A stretch of DNA of 64,000 nucleotides from contig JACKCM010000001.1 in assembly GCA_020634035.1 (NCBI GenBank), positions 186,001 to 250,000 on the forward strand. The letters run 5' to 3'. Shown in pieces: positions 1 to 9,185 of the stretch. Under the pieces are notes generated by a model, which saw only the letters and a program-made list of their open reading frames with translations, was not told the DNA's origin and did not search any database. The number at the start of each line of letters is the position of its first letter. Position 1 is the first letter of the stretch. The stretch comes from Candidatus Obscuribacterales bacterium (lineage in GTDB: Bacteria > Cyanobacteriota > Vampirovibrionia > Obscuribacterales > Obscuribacteraceae). The translations under genes and the position numbers were made by a program.

Positions 1-110
1 GTCAGGAGTCGAAGGTGAAAGTCACGGTGAAGAGCCGCGGCTATCGCCCCTGCACGAAGACGCTTGGTGAATCGAGCCCCGGTGCCACCAGTCCCAATGC
101 CACCAAATAA
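1..110 (+). CDS. C-terminal end of an unidentified protein (partial)
   Basis: An open frame runs from the window edge to a TAA at 108-110 and gives about 35 residues ending in SPNATK. The tail is basic, then rich in Ser, Thr, Pro and Ala. A strong intrinsic terminator follows about 60 bp later, which supports this as a real gene end. Too little is visible to name a family. Confidence 0.6.
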   Translation, partial: QESKVKVTVKSRGYRPCTKTLGESSPGATSPNATK

Positions 111-169
111 GGCGGCATATCATTTGAGATAACCGGCGATTAGCTGCGTATCTCGGTTTTTCTTCGAAT

Positions 170-216
170 AGTCCGGGCTCAAATCATAAAATCCGAGCCC
201 GGGCTATTTCGATTTT
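170..216 (+). terminator. intrinsic terminator of the partial gene
   Basis: The 11-bp arms at 170-180 and 195-205 (AGTCCGGGCTC with GAGCCCGGGCT, one G.T pair) are followed by a T-rich run. Palindrome copy 1 begins 13 bp downstream. Confidence 0.8.
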
Positions 217-228
217 AGAACGCTTTTT

Positions 229-243
229 ACTGTGCTTTATAGT
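229..243 (+). repeat. terminator-associated palindrome, copy 1
   Basis: ACTGT-GCTTT-ATAGT, an imperfect match to ACTAT-N5-ATAGT. It lies just past the terminator at 170-216. The spacer is T-rich on the plus strand, as in all other copies. Confidence 0.7.
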
Positions 244-579
244 ATTACAAATTGCAGCATGCAGAACTATGCCGATTTCTTCCCGAAACAACCAAAACCG
301 TTCTAAATAGCCACTCAACAAACATGACTCTGCGGTATTCTCACTTTACCTATCAATGCAGTAGAGCAAGAACTTGAATCAGAATCCATATAGCGGCTAC
401 AAAAAAATATCTAGTTACCCGTAAGTCCTGTTCCAAACCAAGCAAGTAGATCCGCTTAAGTCTCTTACCTTCATCCCTTCTAAATCGGCTCCATATATCG
501 ATTTCGATATTCCGAACCATTCTCGGTGTTCGGCATATCAAACCATCGCACAAGCAAAATAGACAACGGTATAAAGCCT

Positions 580-963
580 ATGAACTCGCGTATCGAATCA
601 TTCTTTCAAAGCAAAAGCAGGTCCAAGGCAGTCCTTCTGGCTGGAATCATTTTGATCTTTTCGGCATTGATCTCTGCCAGCTTGCTCGGACCCGATGACC
701 TGATGATCACGGTCTTGTCCGGGCCGATTGTCTTTGGTATGGCTTTCCTTCTTACCACGCCGGAGTACTCCAGAATTCAGTACAGCGGTCCTCTGAGCCT
801 GGGGCTGTTTCTGGCTTTCCTTTCTGCGATGGCAGGAGGTCTGCTCCATGCCGTTCCGGTCGTCCTGGGGTCTGTCGGCTGCACCGCTTGCGGTATCGCC
901 ACAGCTAGACTTCTGCTGCTCAAAAAAGACCAGAATAACACAAACAGCGACAAAACGCTGTGA
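580..963 (+). CDS. small multi-pass membrane protein, unknown function
   Basis: About 127 residues from the ATG; a GTG at 526 in the same frame would add 18 residues. After a short charged N-terminus there are about four hydrophobic segments with short loops (AVLLAGIILIFSALISASLL, then three more), and the C-terminus is polar (KKDQNNTNSDKT). This looks like an inner-membrane protein with cytoplasmic ends. No motif points to a function. Neither start has a strong ribosome binding site. It stands alone, upstream of the APC permease on the same strand, with about 290 bp between them. Confidence 0.55.
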   Translation: MNSRIESFFQSKSRSKAVLLAGIILIFSALISASLLGPDDLMITVLSGPIVFGMAFLLTTPEYSRIQYSGPLSLGLFLAFLSAMAGGLLHAVPVVLGSVGCTACGIATARLLLLKKDQNNTNSDKTL

Positions 964-1255
964 TAAAGAGCCTCTGCCGCGCACCTGGAAGATATTCAAA
1001 AATATCAGTGCACTCTAACTTTCTGTAACCTCAATACACAACGATAAACAGTTCTTGATTGTTTGAGACTCGGAAAAATAGTCTCAATTTATCTTTGAAC
1101 GTACTGTCCAATATGACTAACCCCATAAGCAGGTATTCTCGACAAAACCTCCAAACAGACCCGAATAGAAATCATTTTTGCATCGAAAAGTCGTTCTCCG
1201 CGTCGACTTTTCGGGCTGTGGCTTGTTCCATCAATCCCCAAGAGAAGGGAAAGAA

Positions 1256-2863
1256 ATGAAAGATTTACTGAGCAAAGCAATTCGACGGTCTTCCATCGCC
1301 AATCTCCAGAATCAAGAGGAGCATGGACCGAAACTTTCTCGGGTGCTCTCGGCCTGGGACCTCTTCGTGGCTGGATTCGGCTGTATCATCGGCGCCGGCA
1401 TCTTCGTCCTGACAGGAGTCGCCGCCGCTCAGCATGCCGGTCCCGGCATCATCATCTCGTTCGCCCTGGCTGGCGCCTTATGCGCCCTCGTAGCCATGGC
1501 TTACGCCGAACTGGCATCGATGATTCCGGTGGCGGGTTCGGCTTATACCTATGCCCGAGCTTCGCTTGGAGAGCTTATCTCGATGTTGATCGGCTGGGAT
1601 CTGATTCTCGAATACAATGTCGGCGCAAGCGGTGTAGCCGTGGGATGGAGCGGATATCTACAAGCCATCCTGAAAGAAGCCGGCATCAGCCTTCCGGCTG
1701 CACTTTCTCACGCTCCGTCTTCTATCCCCTGGGGAAGCCTCTTGCTGACCATTCTTCTGGTCGGTGGGGCTTTCTTGTCTTTTCGCCGAGCCTATCAGCT
1801 TCGCTTCGCCACCATGTTCGATACCGGCTGGCAATGCCCTCACAACTTCACCTTTCTGGGAATCGTTCTGTCCATAGCCTCATTCTGGCCGGTGGACACG
1901 CTCTTTCAGAAACTCGAGAGCATCGACTTGCTGGCGGTTCTGATTGTGATGAGCATCAACGTGCTCCTTGTCCTGGGGGTAAAGATGGCAGCCCGGGCGA
2001 CGTTCGTTCTGGTCATTCTCCAGGCCATGGTCATAGTGCTCTTCATCGGTCTGGGTACTCCCCATATCGATACGGCAAACTATTCTGACTTTCTCCCCTT
2101 CGGCTTCGGTGGAGTATTGACCGGAGCAGCGATTGTTTTCTTCGCCTATATCGGCTTCGATTCGGTGACAACCCTGGCAGAAGAATGCAAAGACCCCCAG
2201 CGTGACCTGCCCCGGGGCATCCTCAGTTCGCTTGTGGTCTGCACCATTCTCTACATGGTGATGGCGGCGGTCATGACCGGAGCGGCTCACTACACCCTGC
2301 TCGGCACCGAAGCTCCGGTGACCGAAGTGCTCAAACATATCGGCTCTAACTGGGCGATCCCCGTAATTGCAGTCGGGGTAATCGCCGGTCTGACTTCCAC
2401 GCTGCTGGTTCTACTTCTCGGTCAGTCTCGAGTCTTAATGCGCATGTCGAAAGACGGTCTTTTGCCTTCAGCCCTCGGTCAGATCAACCATCGCTTTCGA
2501 ACTCCGGTTACATCGATTATGCTTCTTGGAATTCTGGTCTCTGTCTGCGCCGGGCTACTGCCTATCGAAGAGTTGGCCGAGCTCTGCAACATCGGCACCC
2601 TGGCTGCTTTTGTAGTCGTTTGCCTGGGTGTGGTAATTCTTCGCTATCAAGAACCTGATCGGGCCAGAAAGTTCCTCTGTCCGGGTATGCCATGGCTGCC
2701 CATCATCGGCGCTATTTGTTGTGTCGCCCTGATGGCCAGCTTGCCCCTGCAAAGCTGGATTCGGTTCCTGGGCTGGATGGTATTGGGTATCGTGATCTGG
2801 GTCTTCTACGGCTCGAAACATAGCAAGCTGAATGACCCAGGCCCAGAGAAGCTCGAAAGCTAA
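1256..2863 (+). CDS. APC-superfamily cationic amino-acid permease
   Basis: A 535-residue inner-membrane transporter of the APC superfamily, closest in pattern to the CAT/YfnA group, which exchanges or takes up amino acids. The first transmembrane segment carries the hallmark GFGCIIGAGIFVLTG (about residues 41-55), with the unwound Gly-rich substrate-binding stretch. About 12 further hydrophobic segments follow, including the conserved FFAYIGFDSV and EECKDPQRDLPRGI loop. The ATG at 1256 is chosen because AGAAGGGAAAGAA precedes it; an in-frame start at 1178 has no such site. Substrate cannot be told from sequence alone. It is a single-gene unit ending in a terminator that adjoins palindrome copy 2 and IS1380 copy 1. 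Confidence 0.88.
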   Translation: MKDLLSKAIRRSSIANLQNQEEHGPKLSRVLSAWDLFVAGFGCIIGAGIFVLTGVAAAQHAGPGIIISFALAGALCALVAMAYAELASMIPVAGSAYTYARASLGELISMLIGWDLILEYNVGASGVAVGWSGYLQAILKEAGISLPAALSHAPSSIPWGSLLLTILLVGGAFLSFRRAYQLRFATMFDTGWQCPHNFTFLGIVLSIASFWPVDTLFQKLESIDLLAVLIVMSINVLLVLGVKMAARATFVLVILQAMVIVLFIGLGTPHIDTANYSDFLPFGFGGVLTGAAIVFFAYIGFDSVTTLAEECKDPQRDLPRGILSSLVVCTILYMVMAAVMTGAAHYTLLGTEAPVTEVLKHIGSNWAIPVIAVGVIAGLTSTLLVLLLGQSRVLMRMSKDGLLPSALGQINHRFRTPVTSIMLLGILVSVCAGLLPIEELAELCNIGTLAAFVVVCLGVVILRYQEPDRARKFLCPGMPWLPIIGAICCVALMASLPLQSWIRFLGWMVLGIVIWVFYGSKHSKLNDPGPEKLES

Positions 2864-2930
2864 CAGAGGTAACCGAACTAAAGCCTCCAGGAGAGCTTCA
2901 GGCAGTTCAGTCTGTTCACTCTTCAACACA

Positions 2931-2966
2931 AGATCCCCGAGCATGGATGCTCCGGGATCTGTTTAT
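2931..2966 (+). terminator. intrinsic terminator of the APC permease gene
   Basis: Stem AGATCCC (2931-2937) with GGGATCT (2954-2960), plus an inner GAGCAT/ATGCTC stem, followed by GTTTATT. Palindrome copy 2 starts 12 bp later. Confidence 0.8.
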
Positions 2967-2977
2967 TGGCACAAATT

Positions 2978-2992
2978 ACTATTTATTATAGT
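2978..2992 (+). repeat. terminator-associated palindrome, copy 2
   Basis: Perfect half-sites: ACTAT-TTATT-ATAGT. Exactly 8 bp separate its last base from the 4-bp target duplication of IS1380 copy 1. Confidence 0.85.
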
Positions 2993-3004
2993 TATGACCA
3001 TTGA

Positions 3005-4751
3005 CCGTAATTATTCACGGGAGTGACACTAATCTAATTTTCAAAAAGCACAAAAGCCCTGTCATTTGGCTCAGAATCTGAAGTTACCACACCACAAATC
3101 TCAGCAAAGAACGAGGCTTTTGATTTGACACAGTGTAAAACAGCAGGCGCAACAGAACAAGGCCAAATGACCCTGGATTTGGGGGTTGGGAAGTTAATTC
3201 GAGCAAACTTTGACGGTGGGCAGATCTCAAGCGACGGAGGATTGCTGCTTCTTCGCAATGCAGATCAGGAGCTAGAGTTAACAGAAATGGCTCAGTACTG
3301 CTTTGGCGACCAGAGAAGGCCAGATCTACTACGACACCCCATACTAAATTTACTGCGCCAGAGAATCTACGGAATTGCTGCTGGCTACGAAGATTGCAAC
3401 GATGCTGCCAGGCTCAAAAATGACAGCATGCACAAGCTATCGGTCGGAATCAAGCCAAACGATGAGGCCTCTCTGGCATCTCAACCCACCCTTTCCCGCT
3501 GGGAGAACTCCGTAGACGAAGCTGGATTGGGAGCTTTGCAGAAATTGTTAGTCACAGCATTCATCAAGCAGAAAAAGAAACGACCAAAGGTTTTGAAGCT
3601 ATCCGTCGACACAACTTGCGACGAAGTCCATGGCTATCAGCAACTATCTTTCTACAGCGGGTTCTACGGAACCGCATGCTACACGCCTCTTTTCATTTTT
3701 ACCGAGGATGGCTTTCCCCTGGCGTCTTTGCTGCGAGCAGGCAATGCCGGGAAGTACGACGGGACGTTGCGAATGCTAGGGCCTGTGGTTGAGGAACTTC
3801 GCAGACGCTGGCCCGGAATTCGAATAGAACTCACTGCAGACGCCGCATTTGCCGCTCCCGATATCTACGACTATTGCGAGCAAAACCACATCACCTACTA
3901 CATTGCCATTGCCGAAAACAATTCCCTGAAAAGCAAATCGAAGAATTTTGTTCAATCTGTAGAGAACCTGTACAACGAGTGTTCCCAGCTTGAACCTGAA
4001 AACGTTCTGACATGGCGCCAGAACGAGGAACGCACACGGTTCGAAACGAAAGAACAGGGACGCATGCAAGAAAATTTCGAAGCCGAGCAAGTCTACATCC
4101 GCAAATACACAGAATTTCCATACCAGGCGAAAGAGTGGTCTCATGCACGCAGAATCATCTGCAAAGTCGAACGCAATTCCGAAAAAGCTGATATCCGCTA
4201 CGTTGTAACTAATTCGAGCAGAAACAGACCTGCAAAAATCTACGAGAAATACTGCCAGCGGGCTCAATGCGAAAACTGGATCAAAGATCTCAAAAACTAT
4301 CTGCGTTGTGATCGCACTAGCTGCCAGGAATTCAAAGCAAATCAGCTTCGTCTTCTGCTACATACCTTCGCCTACATTCTTCTCTGGAAGCTGAAAATGA
4401 AAGCAGGGCTGAAAAATTCGACCATCGAAACCGTCCGTCTCCATCTAATTAAAGTGGGAGTTCTGGTAACCGAGTCGGTCAGACGAATCTCGCTCAAGCT
4501 CTCGTCCAATCATCCCTGGCAAGATGCGTTTCGCAGAGCCTGGCAAACAGGGTAAAACCAGCCTGGACAGAACAATCCAAACACATTCTCCCCTCTCAAA
4601 GGCTGGATTTACCCTGTCTAAGTTCGCTGTTCACGATACTTTTCACTGATACTCCTCTGAAATTTCCTCCAAAAAAAGGCCGAAAAGACAGAAAGACCTT
4701 TTGATTTCGAGTTTCCTGCCACTTGGATACTATATGTATGAATAGAACGGG
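3005..4751 (+). mobile_element. IS1380-family insertion sequence, copy 1
   Basis: This 1,747-bp element is bounded by a perfect 4-bp direct repeat TTGA (3001-3004 and 4752-4755). Its imperfect terminal inverted repeats are CCGTAATTATTCA at the left end and CCCGTTCTATTCA read inward from the right end. It carries one transposase gene. A second element of identical length lies at 45025-46771 with a different duplication (CAGA), which fixes both boundaries. It lies immediately downstream of palindrome copy 2, in the same orientation and at the same offset as the second copy. Confidence 0.92.
3125..4555 (+). CDS. IS1380-family DDE transposase (copy 1)
   Basis: A 476-residue protein from a TTG start; an ATG at 3167 is the alternative. 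Length and layout fit the IS1380 family: a conserved N-terminal block with SSDGGLLLLRNAD, a first catalytic-region Asp in KLSVDTTCDEVHGYQ, a second in ELTADAAFAAPDIYDYCE, and a C-terminal CENWIKDLKN region containing the Glu-type acidic position. The frame is intact, so it is probably active. It differs from the copy at 45145 at roughly two dozen residues, clustered around residues 345-385. Confidence 0.92.
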   Translation: MTQCKTAGATEQGQMTLDLGVGKLIRANFDGGQISSDGGLLLLRNADQELELTEMAQYCFGDQRRPDLLRHPILNLLRQRIYGIAAGYEDCNDAARLKNDSMHKLSVGIKPNDEASLASQPTLSRWENSVDEAGLGALQKLLVTAFIKQKKKRPKVLKLSVDTTCDEVHGYQQLSFYSGFYGTACYTPLFIFTEDGFPLASLLRAGNAGKYDGTLRMLGPVVEELRRRWPGIRIELTADAAFAAPDIYDYCEQNHITYYIAIAENNSLKSKSKNFVQSVENLYNECSQLEPENVLTWRQNEERTRFETKEQGRMQENFEAEQVYIRKYTEFPYQAKEWSHARRIICKVERNSEKADIRYVVTNSSRNRPAKIYEKYCQRAQCENWIKDLKNYLRCDRTSCQEFKANQLRLLLHTFAYILLWKLKMKAGLKNSTIETVRLHLIKVGVLVTESVRRISLKLSSNHPWQDAFRRAWQTG

Positions 4752-4755
4752 TTGA

Positions 4756-5240
4756 GAAGTCCACTACCGCTCTGGCAAGATTCGGCAAAGACCGCCATTC
4801 AAGGACTAGTTAGCAGCTCGGCACCAGACAGTGAGGCTCACGCAAGCAATTCCTCCGCTACCGTCGCTAACCCTCTTGACATGTTAAATAAGATTCGATT
4901 TGTAAATAACAAATCCTGTCACAGCAATACATCGCAGCCGAAAATGGTTGCCAAGTAGATTGTTCCGGTCTTGTCGGTGACAAGCTGAACAATACTCAAT
5001 GCTTTACAACACGAAATTATGCTTTTACTTCCCCTGTCTATGAGTCTAGGTTGAGTACATACCTTATTTGTTCAATGTTTCCACGGAACGAATCTCTCAA
5101 GACCCAGTAAGTACCTCACAAGCTCAACTTCGATACGCCTTCCGGTCCCTCAGGAACTGGGAGGCTTTCAACTTGTCGAAGCGAGGGAAGTCTGACAGAG
5201 GTCGTTTCGTACTTCACTCCAAACATACACGGGAGCTAAA
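4756..5240. other. intergenic region between IS1380 copy 1 and the TPM gene
   Basis: About 485 bp with no convincing gene. It should hold the promoter of the TPM-domain operon and the sequence displaced by the IS insertion. I see no clear -35/-10 pair and no terminator. Confidence 0.5.
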
Positions 5241-5246
5241 TTGCAG

Positions 5247-8174
5247 ATGAAACGGTACCATCTCAATTACTTCTTGGCTGCGCTCATGCTCTTCCTGACC
5301 ACGTTGGGAACGGCGGCGTATGCCCAGAGCGGAAACACCTGGCTTCCCGAATTTGAAGCAGGTCAGCATGTCTATGTCGACTCGAAGCTCAAGACCGGTT
5401 CTTACCCGGTCAGCTTCGACGGACTGGAAGCTGAGCTGATCAAAGCGGGGAAAGAACAGGGCCTCGAGATCTACTTCATCGCAGCAGAGCAGGGTGCCAA
5501 CCTGCCCTACGGCGGTTCGACCTCGATGTCCGCGATTTACCTCAACGAGGTACAGAGCCGCTGGGCTTCGAACCCGGCGCTGAACAAAGACAACTACCTG
5601 ATTATCGCCTGGGTGCGCAAGGCGGACCGTCCCGACAAGGGTTCGGTCGGCGCAGTGGGCGGCACCATCCTCAAGGGCATGGGCATGAAGGAGGCCTACT
5701 TCTCCGGGAACAGCGGTCCGATCGGTCGTGACATCCGGCGCTATATGCCCGCCGACCCCAAGGGTCTGGCAGCGCAGGTCGCCCGGAACGTCAACGACGA
5801 CATCGCCGCCGCCAAGTTCAAGCAGAAGTTGCCGGTCTACATCGGCGGCGGCATCGCCGGCGTCCTTCTCCTCGGTCTCTTCATCTTCCTGGTCGTCCGC
5901 TTCCGTCGGCGCAAAGCCGCCGCAGCGAAAGCCCTGGCTGAATTCACCGCCAAGGTCAACTCGGCCAACGAGCTGCACGTCAAACTGCACGGCAGCTACA
6001 TGGGCTTCCTCAGCGCCCAGGCCGACTGGAAGACGCGCTTCGTGGGCGAAACGAAAACCCAGTACGAAGCGGCCCTGACCAAGTTCGCCATGTTCTCGGC
6101 GCGGCTGAAGGCTGCCATCACCCGACAGCAAGAAGCCGAGAAGCTGCTCAAGGGCGGCATCTTCCCCGGTGTCTCCAAGTTCCTCGCCTGTGTCAAAGCG
6201 CTCACCGAAGACACGGTGAAGGTCACCGGCGACGACATTCCGCTGGAGGAGGCGACTCTCTTCGGCGGTCTGGTGGAGGAGACGGACTACACGCCGCAAC
6301 AGCTGCTGGCTGCCATGGATGAGCTCTTCACCGAGACCAACCGGGCCCTCGCCGGCATCGTCGACGCCTTCAAAGGAGCCGAGCAGAACCGCAAGGACAT
6401 CGAGCGGCTGCTGGCAAGCATCGACGAGATCACGCCTCGCCTGACGGCAGCGGAGCTGGTTTTCGACCCCTACGAAAGCCGCCTCGCATCGATCAAGGAA
6501 CGTCAGGGACAATTCCTGGCCATCCTCGCTTCCAACCCGCTGAAAGCCTTCCGCAGTTCGGAAGAAGTTGAAGCGGATACCGAATCGCTCAAAGCCGACC
6601 TGAACCGGGCCATCGAGATCAAGGGCTCGCTTCCGGCGGTGCTCGAGCGCATTGAGACCATCACCACCAGGACGGCGACGCTGCGCGGCAAGTCCGCAAC
6701 CTACGCCTACCAGCTCTCCAATGCGGAAGCTGCACCGGCAACGGCAAACGAGACGTTCAAGCTCGAGGCCGAAGGTGGCAACCCCGACCCGATTCTGGCG
6801 AAAGCCCGTCGTTTCCACGCCGACGCCGGCGAGCTTGTCTATGCAGGCAAGCTGACCGAGGCAGAGACGGCTCGCCAGAACGCCAAGGACTCCGGAGAAA
6901 GCGCCGACAAGCTCATCTCCGATACCCTCAAAGCCAAGGAATTCGTGGAGCAGAAGGTCACTCCTGCCCATGAGACCGTGGCTGCACTGGCGGGCGAGAT
7001 TCCTGCCGGCAACGAGGCGATCACCGAGCTCAAGTCGGACTTCCTGCCCAAGAACATCAAGGGCTATCCGGAAAAGCTCACCACCGCAGAAGCGGTGCGC
7101 GACAAGCATGCTTCGGTCATGGCCAACGTGAAATCGCTCTACGACTCGCAGGACTTCCTGCGTGCCCGGGCGGTGCTCACCGGTCAGCAGTCCGAGATCG
7201 ATTCCTCGCGGCAGGACATCCGTGACACTCACGAATGGCTCGCCACTCTGCGGAAGCAGCGGACCGACAGCCGTGCAACGGTGGAACGCTGCAATGCTCT
7301 GATCACGGCTCTCACCGCCAAGATCAAGCAGAACTCCTTCACCACCGCCGGTGCCACCGACGACCGGCACAACAAAGTCGACGCCGAACTGAAGCGGCTG
7401 CGCAAGGCTACCGCCGAGCGTGTCGCCGACTGGCCGGCTCTCGACAGCGAGGCCCTAAAGGCCGAGCAGGAGCTCAAGGCGATCGACAAGCAGATCGACG
7501 TCGAGAAGGCAGCCTACCAGGCAGCCGCATCGGCGGTCGACTCGGCGGAGACGGCTGTTTCCCAGGCGGCTCCCTATGTCGCCAAAGACTACGTCCGCAA
7601 CCCCGCCGAAGAAGCGCATGCCTCTGCCCGCGAAAAGCTGGCTTCGGCAAGCACCCTGCTCGGCACCGCCAAGGCCGACTGGAGTCGCGTCAAGTCTCTG
7701 GCTGACGCCGCCAAGAAACTGGCGGAAGATGCAGAGACGAAGGCGAAGGACGACGTCAAGAAAGCCAAGGCGGCCAAGGACGCGATCTCGACCGCCGAGT
7801 CCAGCATCAGCTCCTACGGCTACCACCACTACGGGGAAGGCGTCAGCGCCAACCTCAGCTCCGCCAAGAGCCATCTGCGGGACGCTGAGTCCTACATGAG
7901 CTCGAGCAACTACGAAAGCGCCAAGACCTCGGCGGATTCGGCGGCCACTGCAGCCGACGATGCCGACGAAGCGGCCAAGCGCAAGGTCCGCAAGATCAAG
8001 AAGGACCGTGCCGATGCCGTGGCAGCAGCTGCTGCTGCAGCGGCAGCCGCATCGCGTCGCTCCTCCGACAACGACTCCGGATTCGGAGGCGGTGGCTTCG
8101 GCGGTGGCGGCAACTACGGTGGCGGCGGCGGCGGCGGCAACTATGGTGGCGGCGCCGGCGGCCAGGATTACTGA
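5247..8174 (+). CDS. TPM-domain membrane protein with long coiled coil and Gly-rich tail
   Basis: About 975 residues. A signal peptide ends near AAYAQ (about residue 27). A TPM (YgcG-type) domain covers roughly residues 30-180, with the family-like LIIAWVRK and GSVGAVGG stretches. A single transmembrane segment follows (about 193-217, GGGIAGVLLLGLFIFLVV), then RFRRRK as a stop-transfer signal. The cytoplasmic part of over 700 residues is Ala, Lys and Glu rich and mostly helical or coiled coil. It ends in a Gly-rich tail with repeated GGGNYGGGG units, typical of YgcG proteins. A TTG at 5241 with GGGAG in front is the alternative start, adding two residues. GC is much higher than in neighbouring genes. 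It heads a run of four same-strand genes with the PspA-like coiled-coil genes. The role is inferred as envelope organisation or stress; no enzymatic claim is made. Confidence 0.8.
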   Translation: MKRYHLNYFLAALMLFLTTLGTAAYAQSGNTWLPEFEAGQHVYVDSKLKTGSYPVSFDGLEAELIKAGKEQGLEIYFIAAEQGANLPYGGSTSMSAIYLNEVQSRWASNPALNKDNYLIIAWVRKADRPDKGSVGAVGGTILKGMGMKEAYFSGNSGPIGRDIRRYMPADPKGLAAQVARNVNDDIAAAKFKQKLPVYIGGGIAGVLLLGLFIFLVVRFRRRKAAAAKALAEFTAKVNSANELHVKLHGSYMGFLSAQADWKTRFVGETKTQYEAALTKFAMFSARLKAAITRQQEAEKLLKGGIFPGVSKFLACVKALTEDTVKVTGDDIPLEEATLFGGLVEETDYTPQQLLAAMDELFTETNRALAGIVDAFKGAEQNRKDIERLLASIDEITPRLTAAELVFDPYESRLASIKERQGQFLAILASNPLKAFRSSEEVEADTESLKADLNRAIEIKGSLPAVLERIETITTRTATLRGKSATYAYQLSNAEAAPATANETFKLEAEGGNPDPILAKARRFHADAGELVYAGKLTEAETARQNAKDSGESADKLISDTLKAKEFVEQKVTPAHETVAALAGEIPAGNEAITELKSDFLPKNIKGYPEKLTTAEAVRDKHASVMANVKSLYDSQDFLRARAVLTGQQSEIDSSRQDIRDTHEWLATLRKQRTDSRATVERCNALITALTAKIKQNSFTTAGATDDRHNKVDAELKRLRKATAERVADWPALDSEALKAEQELKAIDKQIDVEKAAYQAAASAVDSAETAVSQAAPYVAKDYVRNPAEEAHASAREKLASASTLLGTAKADWSRVKSLADAAKKLAEDAETKAKDDVKKAKAAKDAISTAESSISSYGYHHYGEGVSANLSSAKSHLRDAESYMSSSNYESAKTSADSAATAADDADEAAKRKVRKIKKDRADAVAAAAAAAAAASRRSSDNDSGFGGGGFGGGGNYGGGGGGGNYGGGAGGQDY

Positions 8175-8341
8175 TGCTGCTTTAGAGAGCCGGAAGCTCT
8201 CATAGTGAGGAAGGCTCCGGATACTCCCCGCCACAAGGGGAACTCCTCACCAGAGGAAAGCCTGATAGAGCGTCCTGTCCGGGGACGCTCCTGTGTTAGA
8301 AACAACCACTTCTGAAAACCTCAACCGAAAGGTACTGAACT
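8175..8341 (+). other. hairpin-rich spacer between the TPM gene and coiled-coil gene 1
   Basis: Two hairpins are visible: GAGAGC/GCTCTC just after the stop codon, and GAGCGTCC/GGACGCTC near 8269-8291. Neither has a proper T-run, so they look like mRNA processing or partial-termination structures inside an operon rather than its end. Confidence 0.45.
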
Positions 8342-9073
8342 ATGTCCATCACGACCATCCTCATCATCGTTGCCGTCCTCTTCGCAGCCGGCATGCTCTT
8401 CTGGCCCAAGTTCCGCCAGCTCGTCCGCATCCGCTCCAACGACGCGGTCGACGGCATGAGCACCGCCATCGAGAAGGAGAAGGACGAGTACAAGCAGCTC
8501 GTCGCCAAGCTCCCCAAGCAGCGTGAAGCCGTCAGCTCCGTCATGGCTCGCTCGACCCAGGCCGACAAGGCCCTGGCCGACGCCGAAGCCCGCGTCACCG
8601 AGCTGCAGGGCAAGTACGTGACCGCCAAGGACGCCAATGCTCCCGACACGGTCCTCGACAAGTACGCCACCGAGTGGGAAGAGTCCAAGGCCGACGTCGA
8701 CGCCAAGCGCACCATCGCCGCCGAGCTGAACGAAGCCGAAGAGGAGGCCATCGCCGCCCTCGAGGAGACCACCGAGGCCCTCAAGAAGTTCGCCAGCAAG
8801 ATCGAGCGCGACGAGAGCAAGGCCGAGCTCACCAAGGCCCTGGACGTCGCCGCCGAAGCTCGCGAACAGGCGTCGACCATGAAGTCCTCGATCTCCCGCG
8901 CCGGCGAAGCCTCGCGCGCCATCGACCATGAGCTCGAGAAGGCCCGTTCCCGCAACGAGCTCTCCAAGGGCAGCCGCGCCGACCGCGAAGTCGCCGAGTT
9001 CGAGAAGCAGCAGGCGAAGAAGTCCGCCCGCGAAGCACTCGACGCCCTCACCGGCGGTGCCGACGCCAAGTAA
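8342..9073 (+). CDS. membrane-anchored PspA-like coiled-coil protein, paralogue 1
   Basis: 243 residues. Residues 5-22 (ILIIVAVLFAAGMLFWP) form one N-terminal transmembrane anchor. The rest is almost entirely charged helix and coiled coil with Ala-rich heptads, ending in SAREALDALTGGADAK. Heptad content and the Arg-rich start of the helix (FRQLVRIRSNDAVDGM) resemble PspA/IM30 proteins, but true PspA lacks a transmembrane anchor, so the family call is tentative. The ribosome binding site GAAAGGTACTGAAC precedes the ATG, and the same context precedes paralogue 2. It lies 168 bp after the TPM gene and is probably cotranscribed with it. Confidence 0.8.
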   Translation: MSITTILIIVAVLFAAGMLFWPKFRQLVRIRSNDAVDGMSTAIEKEKDEYKQLVAKLPKQREAVSSVMARSTQADKALADAEARVTELQGKYVTAKDANAPDTVLDKYATEWEESKADVDAKRTIAAELNEAEEEAIAALEETTEALKKFASKIERDESKAELTKALDVAAEAREQASTMKSSISRAGEASRAIDHELEKARSRNELSKGSRADREVAEFEKQQAKKSAREALDALTGGADAK

Positions 9074-9115
9074 CCCTGGCGCCGGTCCATTGCCTGTATA
9101 AGTGACTGCGGATTT

Positions 9116-9158
9116 TGCCGGGCTCGAGCAAACGCTCGGGCTCGGCATTCACATTCTT
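9116..9158 (+). other. intercistronic hairpin
   Basis: Arms TGCCGGGCTCGAGC (9116-9129) and GCTCGGGCTCGGCA (9134-9147) form a strong stem followed by TTCACATTCTT. It may act as a weak terminator or an mRNA stabiliser between paralogues 1 and 2. Confidence 0.5.
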
Positions 9159-9185
9159 CTAAACCCAACCGAAAGGTACTGATCT

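Noticed and set aside
4721..4745. TACTATATGTAT inside the right end of the IS1380 elements as palindrome copies
   Set aside because: It belongs to the IS ends (same in both copies), has no ATAGT half at 5-bp spacing and is inside the target duplication.
5214..7370. 718-codon open frame on the minus strand opposite the TPM gene
   Set aside because: Its codon pattern is that of an antisense shadow in GC-rich coding DNA. The plus-strand product has a signal peptide, TPM domain and Gly-rich tail, while the shadow has Leu/Val/Gly/Arg-rich composition and no domain.
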